Shown here one piece after another: positions 6,944-7,417 of a stretch of DNA of 7,417 bases (its first letter is position 1; each line of letters begins with the position of its first letter). This DNA is from DATLZC01 sp037444005 (GTDB lineage Bacteria > Chloroflexota > Dehalococcoidia > DSTF01 > JACRBR01): contig JBBING010000102.1 in assembly GCA_037444005.1 (NCBI GenBank), forward strand, positions 1-7,417. Reading direction: 5' to 3'. Under the pieces are notes generated by a model that was given only the letters and a program-made list of their open reading frames with translations, had not been told where the DNA came from and made no database searches. The translations under genes and the position numbers were made by a program.

Positions 6944-7159
6944 TCAACGTTGGATCCGGCGCCGCCTGTCGACGTACCGGCTCCTCCAACCGGGCAAGTG
7001 GCCGACGTGCCAGCCGCCGCAGCGCTCGCAGCGATAGACATTGACGGGCGTCCAGGTGGAGTGATGCAGGAGCCGGGCGTGCACGGCCGCCGAATCGAAG
7101 TCAGGGTAACGGCGTTTCGCCTCGCAGGCCCGGCGCCGCTGATTGCGCTTGCTCGCCAC
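6944..7159 (-). CDS. Small basic zinc-knuckle protein, function unknown
   Basis: This 71-aa very basic protein begins (M/V)ASKRNQRRRACEAKRRY and has the pattern YRCERCGGWHVGH at 42-54: C44-x2-C47-x3-H51-x2-H54, a likely single zinc site, plus C12. Small proteins with a Lys/Arg-rich start, a C-x-x-K-x-x-Y segment, an Ala-containing helix and a terminal YRCxxCGGWHxGH occur widely as uncharacterised proteins in bacteria and phages; no function is established. The start is GTG at 7159. GGGGAGGG lies 3 nt upstream, and the homologous-looking part begins there. The frame is open to an ATG at 7237, but the 26 extra residues are Arg/Pro/Gly-rich and pass through a GC hairpin. It lies between cas6 and the CRISPR repeat, on the opposite strand to the csm operon. 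A Cas-related role is not shown. Confidence 0.7.
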   Translation of the reverse strand: MASKRNQRRRACEAKRRYPDFDSAAVHARLLHHSTWTPVNVYRCERCGGWHVGHLPGWRSRYVDRRRRIQR

Positions 7160-7162
7160 TCT

Positions 7163-7170
7163 CCCTCCCC
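7163..7170 (-). promoter_or_regulatory. Ribosome binding site that fixes the zinc-knuckle gene start
   Basis: Read on the minus strand, GGGGAGGG is followed by AGA and then GTG at 7159. This places a good Shine-Dalgarno sequence just before the first residue of the conserved-looking part and favours the 71-aa over the 97-aa version. Confidence 0.55.
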
Positions 7171-7174
7171 TTCG

Positions 7175-7200
7175 CCGGGGGCGCCGCCCCGGAGCGCTCC
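7175..7200. repeat. GC-rich hairpin plus adjoining 10-bp palindrome
   Basis: CCGGGG at 7175-7180 pairs with CCCCGG at 7187-7192 across a 6-nt loop, and the perfect palindrome GGAGCGCTCC follows at 7191-7200. Both sit directly upstream of the zinc-knuckle gene's ribosome binding site, in its presumed leader. They could be a leader hairpin or simply GC-rich chance; there is no T-tract, so this is not a canonical terminator. Confidence 0.3.
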
Positions 7201-7258
7201 GATCGTGATAGGAAGAGACGACAGCCCCTGTCGCCATCCGCCCGAGCGAAGAGCGAGC

Positions 7259-7302
7259 CCCGTCGTCAGCCCTGGCAGACCCGGGACGCCCGCGACGACG
7301 GG
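7259..7302. repeat. Inverted repeat with 9-bp perfect arms
   Basis: CCCGTCGTC at 7259-7267 is the exact reverse complement of GACGACGGG at 7294-7302, with 26 nt between. Allowing one bulged C, the arms extend by two more pairs (AGC on the left, GCT on the right). It lies in the 7160-7358 stretch, which holds no convincing gene. It could be a structured leader or an operator; no T-tract follows on either strand. Nothing else recognisable was seen between 7201 and 7328. Confidence 0.3.
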
Positions 7303-7328
7303 CTGGGCGTGTCCCTTGCGTGGCCGGT

Positions 7329-7349
7329 AGCTGATAGCTGACGGCTGAC
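7329..7349. repeat. Triple tandem heptamer (GCTGA-type)
   Basis: Three consecutive 7-mers, AGCTGAT, AGCTGAC and GGCTGAC, occupy 7329-7349, each differing from the next by one base. The tract ends 9 nt before the CRISPR-type repeat. Short heptamer tandem repeats of this sort occur dispersed between genes in several bacterial groups; their role is not known to me. Confidence 0.6.
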
Positions 7350-7358
7350 CGCCCCTCA

Positions 7359-7395
7359 GTTTCAGTCCCCCTCGGGGGATTTTTTCGTGTCTAGC
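7359..7395 (-). CRISPR. CRISPR repeat unit at the edge of an array
   Basis: The + strand begins GTTTCAGT, then has the hairpin TCCCCCTCGGGGGA at 7366-7379 followed by T6 and CGTGTCTAGC. Read on the minus strand the unit ends in a GC stem followed by ACTGAAAC, the form of the 8-nt handle (A-T/C-TGAAAC) that Cas6 leaves on type III crRNAs, with the cut falling at the base of the stem. A GTTTCA(A/G)TCCC...GGGATTTTT design is common among CRISPR repeats. Only one copy is in the window, and nothing similar occurs to its left, so this should be the last repeat on the cas side, with the array continuing rightward and transcribed leftward. The right boundary (about 36-37 nt) cannot be fixed from one copy. 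A rho-independent terminator is the alternative reading. Confidence 0.7.
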
Positions 7396-7417
7396 TCGTA
7401 TCTGATGATCCGTGGCC
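7396..7417 (-). CRISPR. Partial candidate spacer, truncated by the window end
   Basis: The 22 bases after the repeat show no repeat, hairpin or coding signal and would be the first part of a spacer if the array continues. Its true boundaries and length cannot be seen here. Confidence 0.4.

Noticed and set aside
6012..6989. 325-aa minus strand open frame across cas6
   Set aside because: It is antisense to well-conserved Cas6 motifs, Arg/Ser/Pro-rich, and in a different frame from the DUF4177-like gene it crosses.
6776..7330. 184-aa + strand open frame starting at GTG
   Set aside because: It lies antisense to both small minus-strand genes, which have recognisable motifs. Its own translation is Pro/Arg/Ala-rich without any family signature, and no ribosome binding site was seen.
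7200..7358. Possible CRISPR leader on the left side of the repeat
   Set aside because: The handle orientation (ACTGAAAC on the minus strand) puts the leader at the far right end of the array, and this stretch is GC-rich with no promoter-like sequence pointing right.

Overview
The window is GC-rich bacterial DNA with strong G/C preference at third codon positions. It holds what looks like a complete subtype III-A (Csm) CRISPR-Cas interference operon on the + strand: cas10/csm1, csm2, csm3, csm4, csm5 and cas6. The genes overlap by 4 nt or lie 2-12 nt apart, so one polycistronic transcript is likely. Sequence alone does not fix the taxon. The GC content, repeat style and protein divergence would fit a high-GC phylum such as Myxococcota, Chloroflexota or a related lineage, but this is a guess.

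Layout. Positions 1-175 are a regulatory region: an inverted repeat (30-55), a plausible sigma70-type promoter (61-91) and a purine-rich ribosome binding site that sets the cas10 start at 176. Positions 176-6765 are the csm-cas6 operon. Positions 6743-7159 hold two small genes on the opposite strand, convergent with the operon. One is a 71-aa zinc-knuckle protein with a GTG start. The other is a DUF4177-like protein of about 52 aa whose tail overlaps the 3' end of cas6. Positions 7160-7358 carry no convincing gene, only GC hairpins and a triple tandem heptamer. At 7359-7395 there is a single CRISPR-type repeat with a part of a possible spacer after it, so an array probably continues beyond the right edge and would be transcribed leftward.

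How the parts fit. Cas6 carries a Tyr/His/Lys set at the same spacing as the catalytic residues of Pyrococcus Cas6. It should cut at the base of the repeat hairpin, giving crRNAs with an ACTGAAAC 5' handle. Csm2-Csm5 and Cas10 would then assemble on the crRNA. Csm3 keeps its target-RNA-cleaving Asp. Cas10 keeps both the HD nuclease motif and the GGDD cyclase motif. No cyclic-oligoadenylate effector (Csm6, Can1/Can2 or similar), no cas1/cas2 and no reverse transcriptase is visible, so these must lie outside the window or be absent.

The main operon is a known system. The less usual points are the two small antisense-strand genes between cas6 and the array, the operator-like repeat before the promoter, the heptamer repeat beside the array, and a Cys-rich insertion in the Cas10 HD domain.
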